DNA from: an uncultured Paracoccaceae bacterium
GTDB taxonomy: Bacteria; Pseudomonadota; Alphaproteobacteria; Rhodobacterales; Rhodobacteraceae
NCBI GenBank assembly: GCA_938005545.1
Contig: CALKXV010000014.1
Span: 62,001-126,000 of the forward strand
DNA: 64,000 nt
Reading direction: 5' to 3'
Under the pieces are notes generated by a model that was given only the letters and a program-made list of their open reading frames with translations, was not told where the DNA came from and made no database searches. The position numbers and the translations under genes were made by a program. This document shows, piece after piece, positions 53,945 through 62,989 of the stretch (within the stretch, counting starts at the first letter, position 1; every line of letters begins with the position of its first letter).

Positions 53945-55894
53945 CTACGCCTCTCCCTGACCTTTTGCGTAGTTGATTCGCCCGATTAACGCGTCGAATT
54001 CGCTTTTTTCGTCTCGTCTTAGGCGCGCTCCGTTCGCGCCCAAGTCGTATTCCATCGTATCTTCGTTGCCACCGGGCTCTGAGTCCGACAAGGCTTCTGC
54101 CACTTGGGCCAGCCGCCATGTCAGCCCTTCATCGGCCAATCCTTCGATATCGCGCATCGCATCTTCGATTTCGCGCCGCGCGCCACGTCGGGCCGATAGC
54201 TTGGCCAGTTCTTCCGCCACAGACATTGAGGCAACACTTGGGTCTGCATTGCCGCGCACCGCCGGTGAAATACGCACATGGCGCGGTTGGAACAATTTTT
54301 CAAGGGCAGAAACCCCGCAAATCGCTTCAATCTCGCTTTGAATCGCGCCTTCCGTCTCGATCAATGCGCGGCGAACCGCGTCGTGTTCCGGGTTCGACGT
54401 TTCCAGGCGCTCCAATTCCGCGATGAACTGGCCGACCACGCCCGGGTGACGCACCAATGCCGCCAAAATGACCGCCTCTTTCAACTGTTCTTCGAAGGGT
54501 GCACCGGCGGCGGCCAAGGCGCTGGCGCGGGTTTCTGACATGGGTTGTGCAGGTGGGTCAAACCTTTGACCACGCGGGCGAAACGGTGATTTTCCACGGC
54601 GTTCAGCGGGGCGGCCATCAAAAAGCGTCCGGCGCAAACGGTTCACTTCGTCGCCATAGTGGCGTCTTAGAGACGGATCGCGCACTTTACGGATCGCTTC
54701 ACGTAAGGATTGATCCAAGGCCGCCTTGCGTTCCGGGCTGTCGAAATTCTTGCCTTCGGTCTCACGACGCCACAAAAGCTGCACCAAGGGAACCGAGGCT
54801 TCGATCTGGCGCTGCATTGCACCGGCACCTTGCGCGCGGATCAGATCATCAGGGTCCATACCTTCGGGCATCAGACAAAAGCGGAGCGATTTGCCAGCCT
54901 CCAGCAATGGTAAAGCCAGATTGATCACGCGCAAGGCGGCGCGAAACCCCGCCGTATCACCATCCAGCGCAATGATCGGTTCGTCGTGAAGGCGCCACAA
55001 AAGTTGGAGCTGTGTATCGGTGATTGCGGTGCCCAGGGGCGCGACCGTTGCCCCGAACCCAGCTTCGGCCAGCGCGATCACGTCCATATATCCTTCGGCC
55101 ACGATCAAAGGCACCTTGCCGCTTGCCTCGCGGGCGGGGCCAACGTTGTAAAGGCTCCGGCCCTTGTCGAACAGTTCGGTTTCGGGCGAATTCAGGTACT
55201 TGGCGTTGTCACTGTCATCCATGGCGCGACCGCCAAAGGCGATGGCGCGACCACGCGCGTCGCGGATCGGAAACATGATACGGTCGCGAAAGGTGTCATA
55301 GGGCCGTTTACCCTTGGAGGAGGCTTTGGCGAGCCCGGCGGCAAGGATCAGATCTTCGGCGACATTTTTGCCGACTAGGTGATCCCACAGGTTTTGCCAG
55401 CCCTGCGGCGCAAAGCCAATGTCCCATCGGGCCAGCGCAGCGTCGGACAAGCCCCGCTCGCTCAGATAATCCCGTGCGGGGCCAGCGCCTGCGGTTTTCA
55501 ATTGCAGGCGGAAGAACTGCACCGCCTGCTCCATGACATCGACCAATTGGGTGCGTCTGTCGGCCTTTTCCTGTGCTTTTGGGTCGCGGGCGGGCATCTG
55601 CATGCCCGCTTCGCGGGCCAGAATTTCGACGGCTTCCATGAAAGACACATTTTCGGTGGCCCGCACAAAGCTGAACAGATCGCCCTTTTCATGGCAACCA
55701 AAGCAATAATAGAAGCCTTTGCGGTCATCCACATGGAACGAGGCCGATTTTTCCTGATGAAACGGACAGGACGCCCACATGTCGCCTTTGCCCTGATTGG
55801 ATTTGCGCGCATCCCACGTGACCTTTCGGCCCACGACCTGACTAAGCGAGGCGCGGGATTTCAGTTCATCCAGAAAACCAGGGGGCAGACTCAT
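53945..55894 (-). CDS. dnaG: DNA primase
   Basis: A 649-residue primase. The CHC2 zinc finger uses Cys43, His46, Cys64 and Cys67; the TOPRIM core includes VAEGYMDVIAL and ALDGDTAG; the C-terminal DnaB-interacting domain covers about the last 150 residues. The start MSLPPGFLDELKSRASL at 55894 is preferred to a GTG six codons earlier. It precedes rpoD as in the usual dnaG-rpoD order. Confidence 0.95.
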   Translation of the reverse strand: MSLPPGFLDELKSRASLSQVVGRKVTWDARKSNQGKGDMWASCPFHQEKSASFHVDDRKGFYYCFGCHEKGDLFSFVRATENVSFMEAVEILAREAGMQMPARDPKAQEKADRRTQLVDVMEQAVQFFRLQLKTAGAGPARDYLSERGLSDAALARWDIGFAPQGWQNLWDHLVGKNVAEDLILAAGLAKASSKGKRPYDTFRDRIMFPIRDARGRAIAFGGRAMDDSDNAKYLNSPETELFDKGRSLYNVGPAREASGKVPLIVAEGYMDVIALAEAGFGATVAPLGTAITDTQLQLLWRLHDEPIIALDGDTAGFRAALRVINLALPLLEAGKSLRFCLMPEGMDPDDLIRAQGAGAMQRQIEASVPLVQLLWRRETEGKNFDSPERKAALDQSLREAIRKVRDPSLRRHYGDEVNRLRRTLFDGRPAERRGKSPFRPRGQRFDPPAQPMSETRASALAAAGAPFEEQLKEAVILAALVRHPGVVGQFIAELERLETSNPEHDAVRRALIETEGAIQSEIEAICGVSALEKLFQPRHVRISPAVRGNADPSVASMSVAEELAKLSARRGARREIEDAMRDIEGLADEGLTWRLAQVAEALSDSEPGGNEDTMEYDLGANGARLRRDEKSEFDALIGRINYAKGQGEA

Positions 55895-56029
55895 AGGGGC
55901 AATTATCTGCACTGGAGGCGCGGATGTCCATGGGGGTTGAATGCGCCACGCCTGTGGTCAGAGGGCCAATTCCCCCCGCCATATTCCCCCCAAGACGATG
56001 CACGCGCCAATAGACGCTTTGTGCGATCC

Positions 56030-56058
56030 CCTTCCTTTACAGGTCCTTCCTTTACAGG
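56030..56058. repeat. 15-bp tandem duplication across the gdh stop codon
   Basis: CCTTCCTTTACAGG occurs at 56030-56043 and again at 56045-56058, a unit of 15 bases. The copy near the gene includes the TAA stop (56054-56052); the second copy repeats the stop in frame 15 bases later. Confidence 0.75.
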
Positions 56059-57488
56059 CCTTTCGCGCGATAGCTGTCCGCGACCCGGCTGATCGACACG
56101 ATATAGGCTGCCGTGCGTAGGTCCGAGACATCATCGCGTCCGTGCCAGACTTCGCGCATCGCCTGATAGGCGCTTCGCATCGTGTCATCGAGGCCAGAAC
56201 GCACCAATTCAAGTTCGCCTGCACCGCGCAGATACTTGTCTTTGAAGTCGCCAGTCATGCTCCAGGCATCGCCGAGGTTATCGCTCAACCGTTGTAGTTC
56301 GTCGACGATCAGCAAATGGCGCGCTTCTTCCTGACGGCGTTGCATGCGGCCAAAGCGGATGTGGCTCAGGTTCTTGACCCACTCAAAGTACGACACGGTC
56401 ACACCGCCTGCGTTTGCGTACATGTCCGGAATGATCACCGTGCCCTTGTTGCGCAGAATCTCATCCGCGCCAGCCGTGACGGGGCCGTTCGCCGCTTCGA
56501 TAATCAAGGGCGCCGTCACACGGGCGGCATTGCCAAGGTTGATCACCCCTTCCAAAGCCGCGGGCACCAGAATATCGCAGTCCTTTTCCAAAACGGATGC
56601 GCCGTCTTCGATGAAGGTCGCGTCCGGGAACCCTTTGACGCCGCCGTGATTGGCGATCCACTTGTGGACAGCTTCGACGTCGATCCCGTCGTCGCTGACC
56701 AACGCGCCGTCGCGTTCAATGATGCCGGTGACGATCGAACCGTCTTCTTCCCGCAAGAACTTTGCCGCGTGATATCCCACGTTTCCAAGGCCCTGCACCA
56801 CAACGCGCTTACCGTCCAGTGTGCCTGACAACCCGGCTGCCGCGATGTCTTCGGGGTGGCGAAAGAATTCCTGAAGCGCATATTGTACGCCTCGCCCCGT
56901 TGCTTCGACCCGGCCCTGAATACCGCCCGCATGGGGTGGTTTGCCCGTGACACAAGCTTTGGCGTTGATATCTGTCGTGTTCATCCGTGCGTATTGGTCG
57001 GCAATCCAGGCCATTTCGCGTTCGCCCGTGCCCATATCGGGTGCGGGCACGTTTTGGGCCGGGTCAATCAGATGGCGCTTGGCCAACTCATAGGCGAAAC
57101 GGCGTGTGATCCGTTCAAGCTCGTCTTCGTCATATTGGCGCGGATCAATGCACAATCCGCCCTTGGAGCCGCCAAAAGGCGTTTCAACCAGGGCACATTT
57201 GTACGTCATCAGGGCCGCGAGTGCCTCAACTTCGTCTTGATTGACCCCAAGCGAGTACCGAATGCCGCCTTTCACCGGTTCCATATGCTCGGAATGTACC
57301 GAGCGGTAACCGGTGAACGTGTGTATGCTTCCTCGAAGTTTTACACCGAAACGGACCATATAGGTCGAGTTGCAGACACGAATTTTGTCCTCCAACCCCG
57401 GCGGAAGTTCCATCAACGCAACCGCGCGATTGAACATCATGTCTACGCTTTCGCGAAATGTGGGTTCTGTAATGACACCAGCGTCCAT
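56052..57488 (-). CDS. gdhA: Glutamate dehydrogenase (Glu/Leu/Phe/Val family)
   Basis: A 478-residue amino-acid dehydrogenase. The catalytic region PVKGGIRYSLGVNQDEVEAL and the PFGGSKGGL lysine motif lie in the N-terminal half; the dinucleotide fold VVVQGLGNVGYHAAKFL lies near 230. Length and pattern match the glutamate dehydrogenases of alphaproteobacteria rather than leucine dehydrogenase. Coenzyme preference is not decidable from what I see. It interconverts glutamate and 2-oxoglutarate plus ammonia. Confidence 0.9.
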   Translation of the reverse strand: MDAGVITEPTFRESVDMMFNRAVALMELPPGLEDKIRVCNSTYMVRFGVKLRGSIHTFTGYRSVHSEHMEPVKGGIRYSLGVNQDEVEALAALMTYKCALVETPFGGSKGGLCIDPRQYDEDELERITRRFAYELAKRHLIDPAQNVPAPDMGTGEREMAWIADQYARMNTTDINAKACVTGKPPHAGGIQGRVEATGRGVQYALQEFFRHPEDIAAAGLSGTLDGKRVVVQGLGNVGYHAAKFLREEDGSIVTGIIERDGALVSDDGIDVEAVHKWIANHGGVKGFPDATFIEDGASVLEKDCDILVPAALEGVINLGNAARVTAPLIIEAANGPVTAGADEILRNKGTVIIPDMYANAGGVTVSYFEWVKNLSHIRFGRMQRRQEEARHLLIVDELQRLSDNLGDAWSMTGDFKDKYLRGAGELELVRSGLDDTMRSAYQAMREVWHGRDDVSDLRTAAYIVSISRVADSYRAKGL

Positions 57489-57777
57489 CAGGTTTCTCCT
57501 TTAGATCGCGCCCTTGTCTTATGTTCTGCTTAACAGCTGCCTAACACCAAAGCACCAATAACCTGCCGGTCGCACAAAACAACGGCTTTTCCGGCGATTG
57601 ATTTGGCATTCGATCTAATCAGTTCTTTGTCGCCGGATTGGTGACCAACTAGTAGTGAAACACCGCGAATTGTGGCGCTTGCTGCCCCAGAAGCGCCATA
57701 TTTCAGAACTATCAGTAAATAAGATTTTATTGGGTCTCCGCCCTGTTCTCGAGGCCCCTGGTAACCGGTGAGATACA

Positions 57778-59487
57778 ATGCTGACAATGCGTTTAAAAAG
57801 CCAAACACTGCCGTTCCGCTCGGACGAAAAAGGTTCGCTGACGGTCTTCAGTCTGTTTATTTTTCTGCTTATTCTGATGATGTCTGGCATGGCCGTCGAC
57901 ATGATCCGTCATGAACGGACGCGCGTCGACCTTCAAAACACCATCGACACAGCCGTTGTCGCAGCATCCAGCCTGACGCAAGCCGCACAAACACCAACGG
58001 ACGTTGAAGCCTTGGTAAAGGACCACGTTGCTAAGGCAGGGTTCGATCCGTCGATTGTCACGGTAAATTCCGAATTGGAGCGTCCAGAAGGATCGGAAAC
58101 CATCATCAGCCGGTTTGTAACGGCCGAGGCTGATTTTGAAATCAATACCGTCTTTATGGGGCTAATGGGAATTGACGAGCTTGAAGGCGGAGCGGCGTCG
58201 GGTGCCAGCGAAGGCCAGCAGCTTATCGAAATCTCCTTGGTTCTGGACAATTCCGGGTCCATGAGAGGCGATAAACTTGCCGAACTAAAATCTGCGTCCA
58301 AAGAATTCGTTTCGACGATTCTGAATAACAATTCGCCAGACCGGACGGTAATTTCCATCGTGCCATATGCCGGTCAGGTTCACATGAGCGCTGATCTAAA
58401 GGCGCGCTTGGGTTTGAACACCACGACGGTGGACTTAAACACTGATGCTTTGGCAGTTGCGAATCCGCCGAGCCACCCCGGAGCGATCAACGCGTTTGTT
58501 GAAGGCGATCTCGCCTCGAACTGCGCCCGTTTCCGCGACGATGATTTTGCGACGCGCAGCGTTGCCGATGGTTTGGAAGTCGAACTTCTTGCGAACTTTG
58601 CATTCAGAAACGCCGGTGATTTATCTAATGCACCCAACGCGAATAATCGGTGGTGTGACGACAGAACGCTGGACATGCTTTTGTTTCAAAACAGTGAAAC
58701 CGCCCTGCACGAACATATCGAACTCATGCAAGCCGGCGGCTGGACCGCAGTTGATTATGGAATGAATTGGGGCTTGGGCCTTCTTGATCCATCCTTCCAG
58801 GACATTGTGCAAAGCATGGTCGACGACAACGTTGTGCCGGCCAGCGTCGCGGGGGCACCGGTGCCATTCGGAACACCAAACGTCCTGAAATACGTGGTTT
58901 TGATGACCGATGGTATCAACACGCGTCAGCTAGACCTGAAGGATGAATTCAAGTCCGGCCCAACCCGTATCTGGTACTCTGATACTGAGGCAGGCGGCCC
59001 CGATTTCAACTTCACTGGATTCTATGTTGAAATGCCGGATGCCCCGGCCAGCCAGCGTTGGTTTGTTCCGGGTGACCCTTCGACCAATAGCGATAATCAA
59101 TCCGTGGCTAATCTGCCCGCAGACGCTGTGCAGTGGGATCATCACCAGTTGTTTGATCGCTTCAACCCGATCGATGTAGCTGAATACTTTTTCGAAAACT
59201 CAGACCCAGCAGCCTTTGACTCCTACTCCAACGCGGTCAATCAGGACTTGGGACATGAAAAGGCCGACACCGATCTGGCTTCGATTTGCACCGTTGCACG
59301 CGGCGCGCCCGGAACGGAAGATGTCAAAATCTTTACGATTGCTCTGGAAGCGCCTGACGCGGCAGACGCGTTACTTGCAGAATGTTCCGGCCAAGATTCG
59401 AACCACTTTAACGTCGTGGGAGAAGAACTAAGCGAAGCGTTCAACTCAATTGCGACACAGATTACCCAATTGAGGCTGACGCAATGA
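57778..59487 (+). CDS. TadG-like pilus protein with von Willebrand A domain
   Basis: A 569-residue Tad (Flp) pilus-associated protein. The N-terminus DEKGSLTVFSLFIFLLILMM is the TadG/TadE-type single membrane segment; the rest is outside the inner membrane. A VWA domain begins near 150 with the metal-site DNSGSM at 157-162 and extends, with a long insertion, to the C-terminus (later MTDGINTRQ and VKIFTIALEAPD). It probably participates in adhesion or pilus anchoring. GGTGAGA precedes the ATG. The rest of the tad cluster is not in the window. Confidence 0.8.
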   Translation: MLTMRLKSQTLPFRSDEKGSLTVFSLFIFLLILMMSGMAVDMIRHERTRVDLQNTIDTAVVAASSLTQAAQTPTDVEALVKDHVAKAGFDPSIVTVNSELERPEGSETIISRFVTAEADFEINTVFMGLMGIDELEGGAASGASEGQQLIEISLVLDNSGSMRGDKLAELKSASKEFVSTILNNNSPDRTVISIVPYAGQVHMSADLKARLGLNTTTVDLNTDALAVANPPSHPGAINAFVEGDLASNCARFRDDDFATRSVADGLEVELLANFAFRNAGDLSNAPNANNRWCDDRTLDMLLFQNSETALHEHIELMQAGGWTAVDYGMNWGLGLLDPSFQDIVQSMVDDNVVPASVAGAPVPFGTPNVLKYVVLMTDGINTRQLDLKDEFKSGPTRIWYSDTEAGGPDFNFTGFYVEMPDAPASQRWFVPGDPSTNSDNQSVANLPADAVQWDHHQLFDRFNPIDVAEYFFENSDPAAFDSYSNAVNQDLGHEKADTDLASICTVARGAPGTEDVKIFTIALEAPDAADALLAECSGQDSNHFNVVGEELSEAFNSIATQITQLRLTQ

Positions 59488-59512
59488 TCGGCGTCCTTCG
59501 GAGTAGTGTATA

Positions 59513-60100
59513 ATGACCAGTCTTGTTAAAAAGTTCCGCCTGTTCCGTCGTAAGGAAGATGGTACCGCGACAATTGAATTCGTGTTTCTGTTTCCGGTAT
59601 TCATCGCCATTTTCCTGATGGGTTTCGAATCTGGTTACTTTATGGTGCGCAACGTTCTGCTTGAACGCGCAGTTGATATCGCGATCCGCGACGTACGCCT
59701 TGGTAATGGCCGGGTTCCTGAATTTGACGATCTGAAAACGAACATCTGCAACAACACCCGCGTCGTTCATGATTGCGAAGATTCGATCCAGATCGAAATG
59801 CAAACCGTTGCGCTTGTTCCCGGCAGCATTGATCCACTTCGCACACCTGCAAAGTGCGTCGACACATTGTCGACCGAAGATCAATCCCAATTCACCACCT
59901 TTGACCTTGGTGAGCAGAACACCATGATGATTGTACGTGTCTGTGCGTTGGCCAAACCCTTCTTTCCAACAACACAACTTGGCGCTGGCCTTGGAGTGGA
60001 CGCCAGTGGCAACCATGCGATGGTTGTGACCTCGGCCTTCGTGAATGAACCCGGCACGCGCGAAACCGCTGAATCGGCCGAAGAAGAGGAAGCCACCTGA
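59513..60100 (+). CDS. TadE-like pseudopilin protein 1
   Basis: A 195-residue protein starting with a basic stretch and EDGTATIEFVFLFPVFIAIFLM, the TadE signature with the Glu after the processing region. Four cysteines in the extracellular part (around 80-130) may form disulfides; the end is very acidic (ESAEEEEAT). It lies 25 bases after the TadG gene and overlaps the next gene (TGATG). Confidence 0.8.
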   Translation: MTSLVKKFRLFRRKEDGTATIEFVFLFPVFIAIFLMGFESGYFMVRNVLLERAVDIAIRDVRLGNGRVPEFDDLKTNICNNTRVVHDCEDSIQIEMQTVALVPGSIDPLRTPAKCVDTLSTEDQSQFTTFDLGEQNTMMIVRVCALAKPFFPTTQLGAGLGVDASGNHAMVVTSAFVNEPGTRETAESAEEEEAT

Positions 60101-60651
60101 TGCGTTTTCCTTTCACAACAAAATTTTCACGTCGTGAAGATGCGTCTGTTTCAGTTGAAGCAGTTCTGATCCTGCCGATCTTGATTTGGGCGGTCACCGC
60201 AACGCTCGTCATGTGGGATGCTTTCAAGACGTTGAATGTCACGCAAAAAGCCACCTACACGATTGCAGACATGATCTCGCGCGAGACCGAAAACATCTCC
60301 GACAACTACCTGACGTCGGTCTTTGAAATTTACGGATTTCTTGCGGCAAGCGCGGGCGAAAATGCCTTGCGTGTTTCTGTGGTCACCTTGGTCGAAGACG
60401 AAGACACCAACGTTCAGACCCTTGAATTGCTTTGTTCGCGTGGTTTGGGTGGGATCCTCGATTACACGAATGTCAGCCAGATCGAAAACCGCATTCCAAC
60501 CATGGTTCCCGGCGACCAGATGATCGTCGTGGAAACCGAACATGAGTGGTCTCCTGCTTTTGCCGTCGGCCTGGCATCCTACCGGTTCCGCGAAGTCGCA
60601 TTGGCCAGACCGCGCTTTGCACCGCAAGTGATCATCGAAAGCTGCATTTAA
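60100..60651 (+). CDS. TadE-like pseudopilin protein 2
   Basis: A 183-residue paralogue of the preceding protein. The N-terminal EDASVSVEAVLILPILIWAV carries the same conserved Glu and hydrophobic helix, followed by a mixed extracellular domain. With TadG and the first TadE it forms a three-gene unit ended by an intrinsic terminator 40 bases downstream. Presumably a minor pilin of the Tad pilus. Confidence 0.78.
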   Translation: MRFPFTTKFSRREDASVSVEAVLILPILIWAVTATLVMWDAFKTLNVTQKATYTIADMISRETENISDNYLTSVFEIYGFLAASAGENALRVSVVTLVEDEDTNVQTLELLCSRGLGGILDYTNVSQIENRIPTMVPGDQMIVVETEHEWSPAFAVGLASYRFREVALARPRFAPQVIIESCI

Positions 60652-60686
60652 AATGCCATAGACGGTCAACCAACCTACAGATTGCG

Positions 60687-60717
60687 AAAAACCCCACCCA
60701 CAAAGGTGGGGTTTTTT
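60687..60717. terminator. Intrinsic terminator after the pilus genes
   Basis: CCCCACC (60692-60698) and GGTGGGG (60705-60711) form a 7-bp stem with a 6-base loop, followed by six T on the plus strand and preceded by five A, so it can act in both directions. It lies about 40 bases after the second TadE gene. Confidence 0.9.
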
Positions 60718-60819
60718 GTTTTGGGCGCCGCGCATCCACCATCGGGTTTCGGTTGTCCTTGGAAGCTTCTGGTTTTATCCATACGGCCAACAGTCCAGTA
60801 CCCGTCAGGAGCAACGCCC

Positions 60820-61338
60820 ATGCCTACACCCAAACCCGTCCCCGGCAGTCTTCTTGCCCCTATGAGCTTTCCCAAACTCGGCGGCGGCACGATCACCGTT
60901 GGTGGGCCGACCGAAAACTGGACATTGTTCATCGTCTATCGCGGCAAACACTGCCCGCGGTGCAAGAATTATCTGAATAAACTCAGCGCCATGGCCGACG
61001 ACTGGACCGCAGCAGGTTTCGACATCGCGGTTGTGTCGGGCGATCCGGAAGAAAAAGCCCAAGCGGATCAAGATGAATTCGGCTGGAATTTCGATCTAGC
61101 CTATGGGCTTACCGAAGATCAGATGACCACGCTGGGGCTTTATGTGACAGAACCGTTGTCCGCCGCTGAAACCGATCGCCGCTTTGCAGAACCCGGCATC
61201 TTTGTCCTGCGCCCCGATGGCAGCCAACTGTTGATCGCGATCTCAAACGGCCCGTCCGCACGCCCTGAATTGGCGGAACTTCTGGATGGTATGATCTTCA
61301 CCAAAACCAACGACCGCCCGCCCCGCGGAACGGTCTGA
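60820..61338 (+). CDS. Peroxiredoxin-like thioredoxin-fold protein
   Basis: A 172-residue thioredoxin-fold protein of the AhpC/TSA-like group. The active-site pair is CPRC in FIVYRGKHCPRCKNYL near 47-50; IAVVSGDPEEKAQAD and GIFVLRPDGSQLL complete the fold. It has no signal peptide, so it acts in the cytoplasm, as a thiol peroxidase or disulfide reductase. The ATG at 60820 has CAGGAG upstream; the longer frame runs through the terminator and is not used. Confidence 0.82.
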   Translation: MPTPKPVPGSLLAPMSFPKLGGGTITVGGPTENWTLFIVYRGKHCPRCKNYLNKLSAMADDWTAAGFDIAVVSGDPEEKAQADQDEFGWNFDLAYGLTEDQMTTLGLYVTEPLSAAETDRRFAEPGIFVLRPDGSQLLIAISNGPSARPELAELLDGMIFTKTNDRPPRGTV

Positions 61339-61348
61339 GACGCGACGC

Positions 61349-62053
61349 TCAATACTGGGGATGGTCTTCCGAAGTGCCATCCCTGATCCAGGCCTCCAAC
61401 TCCCCGATATTGGGCAAGACGACTTCGGCATAAGGGGCCAGATCGTCGTAACTGGCCATGCCCGTCAAGACACCGACCGGGATCACACCCGCCGCCTTCG
61501 CGGCCAACAGGTCGTGCAGACTGTCGCCCACCATCAAACAGCGCTCAGGCGCTGCCCCCAATGCGCTGACGCCCGCCAAAACGACATCCGCTTCAGGCTT
61601 TGCGCCATAGCCACTGTCTGATCCCGCGACGAACCCAAAAAGATCTGCGATACCCGCCTGATCCAGATGCCGCCGTGCAACCGCTTCGGCGTCGTTGGTC
61701 ACAATTCCCAGCTCGAATGACATCGCTAACTCCCCGAGACAGGCGGGCAGATCGACCACCGGAACCATGGCGGCATCGGCACTGATCAGTCGCACAATCT
61801 CACGAAGTTCGCCCGAAGGAACCTCGACCACACTGGTAAGCGCTGAAATCAGATCGTCCATGGTGCCCGCGATTGCAATGCTGTCGGGGCGAAAGGTCAT
61901 CGCGCGCAAATCAAAGCCCATTGCTTCGGCTGCGTCTTCACGGGTGTCACCGGGCGCAACAGCGTCGAGCAGTTCCACCGTCGCGTCGCTCCAAGACGCC
62001 TCAAAGTCGAACAAGGTGCCGTCCTTGTCGAACAGGATCGCATTGATCTCCAT
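61349..62053 (-). CDS. HAD-family phosphatase, phosphoglycolate-phosphatase-like
   Basis: A 234-residue haloacid dehalogenase. Motif I is FDKDGTLFDF (nucleophile and acid Asp), motif II is GIVTND, motif III with Lys is YGAKPEADV and motif IV is MVGDSLHDLLAAKAAG. A helical cap lies between motifs I and II. Phosphoglycolate phosphatase is the nearest assignment, but specificity cannot be read reliably. GGAGAG precedes the ATG at 62053. It is divergent from the MarR gene. Confidence 0.85.
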   Translation of the reverse strand: MEINAILFDKDGTLFDFEASWSDATVELLDAVAPGDTREDAAEAMGFDLRAMTFRPDSIAIAGTMDDLISALTSVVEVPSGELREIVRLISADAAMVPVVDLPACLGELAMSFELGIVTNDAEAVARRHLDQAGIADLFGFVAGSDSGYGAKPEADVVLAGVSALGAAPERCLMVGDSLHDLLAAKAAGVIPVGVLTGMASYDDLAPYAEVVLPNIGELEAWIRDGTSEDHPQY

Positions 62054-62097
62054 CGTCTCTCCTGATTGAGTTAGCCGACTTGGCCCGGACCCGTACA

Positions 62098-62544
62098 ATG
62101 AAATCATATCGCCTGCACGCATCCCTTGGTTACAATCTCTCGCTCGCCTCGCGACTGCAAGAGAGACGTTTGGATGACAGCCTTAAATCCTTGGATTTGA
62201 CGCGAACCACATGGTGCGTTCTTCTGGCGGTTGGCAATGAAAACCTATCGCAACCCTCTGATATTGCGCGCTTTGTCGGAATTGACCGAACGGCAACATC
62301 GCGGGCTTTGCGGCAAATGGAAGCCGCCGAACTTGTGGTACGTCACGCGGGCACCGACGACAAACGCACCACGCGCGTTTCCCTTACTGATGCGGGCCGA
62401 AGCAAGATCAAAGACGGAACGCCGTTTGCGCAAACAAACAACGACGTCATGCGCGCCAAACTGACCGATGCCGAATTTGACCAGCTTCGCCGCCTTCTCG
62501 GGAAGGTGATCGAAGGTGAGGATACGGCCCTTTCCGTTCTCTAG
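62098..62544 (+). CDS. MarR-family regulator
   Basis: A 148-residue winged-helix regulator. The helix-turn-helix lies at about 55-80 (QPSDIARFVGIDRTATSRAL), followed by the wing DDKRTTRVSLTDAG. The ATG at 62098 is preferred over a TTG six codons earlier. It may regulate the adjacent HAD gene or a neighbour outside. Ligand unknown. Confidence 0.86.
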   Translation: MKSYRLHASLGYNLSLASRLQERRLDDSLKSLDLTRTTWCVLLAVGNENLSQPSDIARFVGIDRTATSRALRQMEAAELVVRHAGTDDKRTTRVSLTDAGRSKIKDGTPFAQTNNDVMRAKLTDAEFDQLRRLLGKVIEGEDTALSVL

Positions 62545-62658
62545 ATCGTCGTTATCTATTTAGCACCACCGAACTTGTGGGCCAGTGATCTTACGAAAAT
62601 CACCCCGGTTTTCGGACACCACATTGGCTGACGAAATAGGAACAATAAGAGGACCGAG

Positions 62659-62802
62659 ATGAAACATCCTATGATCACCCCGACCCTCAAATTCACGCCT
62701 TCAGAGCTTTGGCAAGTAAGCCCCTTGTTCACAGACCAAGTGGGCCAGGGATCTTTGCGCGCGACGGCAATGGGGTGCAAGCACCAGTCGGGTGACGCCT
62801 GA
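62659..62802 (+). CDS. Possible 47-residue protein
   Basis: An ATG frame preceded by AGAGGA at a proper distance and ending in TGA, giving a 47-residue product that begins MKHPMITPTLKFTPSELW. I recognise no family. It could be the remains of a longer gene or a chance frame. It lies between the MarR gene and a hairpin that would terminate plus-strand transcription. Confidence 0.3.
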   Translation: MKHPMITPTLKFTPSELWQVSPLFTDQVGQGSLRATAMGCKHQSGDA

Positions 62803-62989
62803 CTTTTTGAATTCCGACCCCCGGCGCAAACTTTTGCCACATGTTGATCGCAACACTTCGGGAAAGCGCACTCGGCTATTCGATCCAAGCCGATAGGTGC
62901 GCCTGGCCGCCCGTTCACCCCTTGCGGGCGGCCACCTTTTCAACGTTGTTTTTGATCGCAAGCGTGGCGACAATGCGTCGGTACAAACC
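62803..62989. other. Non-coding remainder of the MarR-carnitine gap
   Basis: The gap between the MarR stop (62544) and the carnitine gene stop (62990) is 445 bases. Apart from the possible small gene at 62659-62802 and the hairpin at 62904-62934 I see nothing in it. Confidence 0.6.
62904..62940 (+). terminator. Terminator-like hairpin
   Basis: TGGCCGCCCG (62904-62913) and CGGGCGGCCA (62925-62934) form a perfect 10-bp stem with an 11-base loop, followed by CC and four T on the plus strand. It would end plus-strand transcripts from the MarR side before the convergent carnitine gene. Confidence 0.6.

Noticed and set aside
57530-57808. A 92-codon minus-strand frame before the TadG gene
   Set aside because: It overlaps the TadG start and its ribosome site and shows no family features; the 290-base gap is better read as promoter region.
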